A DNA stretch of 6,406 nucleotides from Candidatus Krumholzibacteriia bacterium (GTDB lineage: Bacteria > Krumholzibacteriota > Krumholzibacteriia > LZORAL124-64-63), in assembly GCA_027056825.1 (NCBI GenBank), contig JALUJS010000681.1, positions 1 to 6,406 on the forward strand. The letters are read 5' to 3'. Below the pieces are notes generated by a model. The model was not told the origin of the DNA and did no database searches. It was given only the letters and a program-made list of their open reading frames with translations. Positions 4,843 to 6,406 of this stretch are shown piece after piece (the stretch's first letter is position 1; each line of letters opens with the position of its first letter). Both the position numbers and the translations under genes were made by a program.

Positions 4843-6369
4843 CTACCCCGCCAGGTGCGCCGCCCACGCGGGCACCTGGTGCAGATCCATGCCGAAGGCG
4901 ACCGGCCCCAGCAGGTAGATCGCCGCGGTGATCACCACCGCGCAGAAGAGGTTCAGCAGCACGCCCGTGCGCGCCATGTCACGGATGCTCACCTGCTCGG
5001 TGCCGAAGATGATGGCGTTGGGCGGGGTGGCCACCGGCAGCATGAAGGCGCACGAGGCGCTCAGGGTGGCCGGCACCATCAACAGCAGCGGGTTGACGTG
5101 CAGGGCGACGGCCAGGCTGGCCAGCACCGGCAGGGCCATCTGGGTGGTTGCGGTGTTGCTCGTCAGCTCGGTGATCATCATCATCACGATGCAGATGAAC
5201 AGGATCAGCAGCGGCGTCGGCAGCACCGACATGCCCGCCATGCGCGCCCCCAGCCATACCGACAGTCCCGTCTCCACGAATCCCTTGGCCAGGGCGAAAC
5301 CGCCGCCGAACAGCAGCACGATTCCCCACGGCAACCGGCGCGCGGTGTGCCAGTCCATCACCCGGGTACCCGGTTCGCTGCGGCTGGGGACCAGGAACAG
5401 GATCACCGCCAGGGTCATGGCCACCGTGCCGTCGTCCACCAGCTTGCCGTGGTGCAGCAGGCTGGACCACCCCGGCAACGTCAGGCTGCCGATGGTCAGG
5501 CCCTTGCGCGTCAGCCACAGCAGGGCCATGAGGGTAAAGTCGGCCATGACGATCTTTTCCTCGTAGGACATGGGCCCCAGTTCGCGGCGTTCGCCGGCCA
5601 GGACATCATGATCGATGACCAGGTCCGGCGCGCCCAGCTTGTAGATCAGCGACAGCTCCAGCCACATGGCCGCCAGGGCAACCACCGCAATGGGCAGCCC
5701 CAGGACCATCCAGCCGGCGAACGAGATCTCCGGGGCGCCGGGGAACATCAGTTCGAAATTGCTGACCAGCAGGGGGTTGGGCGGGGTGCCGATGAGCGTG
5801 GCCAGCCCTCCCACCGAGGCGCTGTAGGCCACTCCCAGCAGCAGCGCGATGCCGAACTGCCGCGCGCGCTCGGCGCCCAGGTCGTCCTTCAGCCGCGCGA
5901 TCACCGCCATGGCCACCGGAGCCATCATCATGGTGGTGGCCGTGTTGCTGATCCACATGGACAGGAACGCCGTGGCGAGCATGAACCCCAGCACGATGCG
6001 GCGCGGACCGCCGCCGATGGCGGTGATGATCCGCAGGGCGATGCGCCGGTGCAGGATCCATTTCTCCATGGCCAGGGCCACCATGAACCCGCCCAGAAAC
6101 AGGAAGATGATCCAGTTGAAATAGACGGGGGCGACGGCCTTGCCGGCCATCACCCCGGTCAGCGGGTAGAGAACCACCGGCAGCAGCGCGGTCACCGCGA
6201 TGGGAGCGGCCTCGGTGAGCCACCAGACGGCCATCCACAGGGCGATGGCGGCCATGGGCGTGGCGGCGGGGTGGGCCGGTTCGAGATCGGCGAAAATCAT
6301 CAGTGCGATGGCGACCAGCGGGCCGGCGACCAGGCCCAGGCGCGAGGCATCCCAGCTGTTCCGGTTCAT
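4843..6369 (-). CDS. SLC13/DASS-family sodium:dicarboxylate-type symporter
   Basis: A 508-residue polytopic inner-membrane transporter, the usual length for bacterial members such as VcINDY. Studied members import succinate, malate, fumarate, citrate or sulfate with sodium. The two inverted repeats each carry the substrate and sodium site signature: SNTATT at 141-146 and SNTATT at 404-409, followed by GTPPN (194-198) and ATPPN (447-451). WWLTEAAPIAVTALLP (49-64) is the typical first-repeat entry. Strongly hydrophobic segments run throughout, broken by a cytoplasmic-like stretch at about 250-275 and a hydrophilic loop near 328-345. The ATG at 6369 has a near-perfect GAGGAGGT Shine-Dalgarno. 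The promoter lies beyond the window. The gene converges on the fusion hydrolase with 13 bases between stop codons. Family is certain. A di- or tricarboxylate substrate is likely from the SNT motifs, but the exact anion cannot be told. Confidence 0.95.
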   Translation of the reverse strand: MNRNSWDASRLGLVAGPLVAIALMIFADLEPAHPAATPMAAIALWMAVWWLTEAAPIAVTALLPVVLYPLTGVMAGKAVAPVYFNWIIFLFLGGFMVALAMEKWILHRRIALRIITAIGGGPRRIVLGFMLATAFLSMWISNTATTMMMAPVAMAVIARLKDDLGAERARQFGIALLLGVAYSASVGGLATLIGTPPNPLLVSNFELMFPGAPEISFAGWMVLGLPIAVVALAAMWLELSLIYKLGAPDLVIDHDVLAGERRELGPMSYEEKIVMADFTLMALLWLTRKGLTIGSLTLPGWSSLLHHGKLVDDGTVAMTLAVILFLVPSRSEPGTRVMDWHTARRLPWGIVLLFGGGFALAKGFVETGLSVWLGARMAGMSVLPTPLLILFICIVMMMITELTSNTATTQMALPVLASLAVALHVNPLLLMVPATLSASCAFMLPVATPPNAIIFGTEQVSIRDMARTGVLLNLFCAVVITAAIYLLGPVAFGMDLHQVPAWAAHLAG

Positions 6370-6373
6370 TGGT

Positions 6374-6381
6374 ACCTCCTC
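6374..6381 (-). promoter_or_regulatory. Strong ribosome binding site of the symporter
   Basis: GAGGAGGT on the minus strand ends 4 bases before the ATG at 6369, with the GGAGG core 5 bases away. It confirms the start and predicts efficient translation. Confidence 0.75.
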
Positions 6382-6406
6382 ATGAATCCGGGTCCGAAAG
6401 GAGTCC

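Noticed and set aside
3467..4918. A 483-codon plus-strand frame overlapping the fusion gene in another frame
   Set aside because: Its translation is almost all Arg, Pro, Gly and Ala, typical of an off-frame reading of GC-rich coding DNA, and it runs past the true stop into the antisense of the symporter gene.
2586..6369. A metabolic link in which the fusion hydrolase makes a dicarboxylate imported by the SLC13 symporter
   Set aside because: The genes converge and are not co-transcribed, the amidohydrolase domain looks inactive, and nothing in either sequence identifies a shared substrate.

Overview
The window is a GC-rich bacterial chromosome segment holding seven protein genes, packed with little intergenic space. 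Shine-Dalgarno sequences, Sec-type signal peptides and transporter content point to a bacterium, probably Gram-negative. The family mix (a DUF6090-like membrane protein, secreted alpha/beta hydrolases, a YmdB-type macrodomain) would fit a GC-rich member of the FCB group or a similar phylum, but this is a guess from protein style and not a classification. There are no rRNA or tRNA genes, insertion sequences or CRISPR arrays. No stretch longer than about 160 bases lacks a gene.

Left part (1-1833, all minus strand). Reading in the direction of transcription, a secreted alpha/beta hydrolase (1833-1063) overlaps by 4 bases a YmdB-like macrodomain ADP-ribose hydrolase (1066-539). Then comes an AT-rich island with a near-consensus sigma70-type promoter whose -10 box lies inside a perfect 19-base inverted repeat. 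This drives a toxin-antitoxin pair: an AbrB/MazE-type antitoxin (459-229) overlapping by one base a Doc/Fic toxin (229 to the window edge, cut just after the Fic motif begins). The inverted repeat is a natural candidate for the autoregulatory operator.

Middle part (1992-4829, plus strand). This is a divergent two-gene operon. The first gene encodes a 196-residue protein with one N-terminal membrane helix that resembles DUF6090 proteins. Three bases later begins a 747-residue exported protein that joins an amidohydrolase-like domain to a prolyl-oligopeptidase/S9-like alpha/beta hydrolase. The amidohydrolase half has lost four of the six expected metal/catalytic positions, including both histidines of the HxH motif. 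The hydrolase half keeps an apparently complete Ser-Asp-His triad. This likely pseudoenzyme-enzyme fusion is the most interesting object in the window.

Right part (6369-4843, minus strand). A complete SLC13/DASS-family sodium:dicarboxylate-type symporter converges on the fusion gene, with only 13 bases between the two stop codons. Its promoter lies outside the window.

Functional links between these units are mostly unproven. The firm ones are the three translationally coupled or near-coupled pairs: hydrolase/macrodomain, antitoxin/toxin, and membrane protein/fusion hydrolase.
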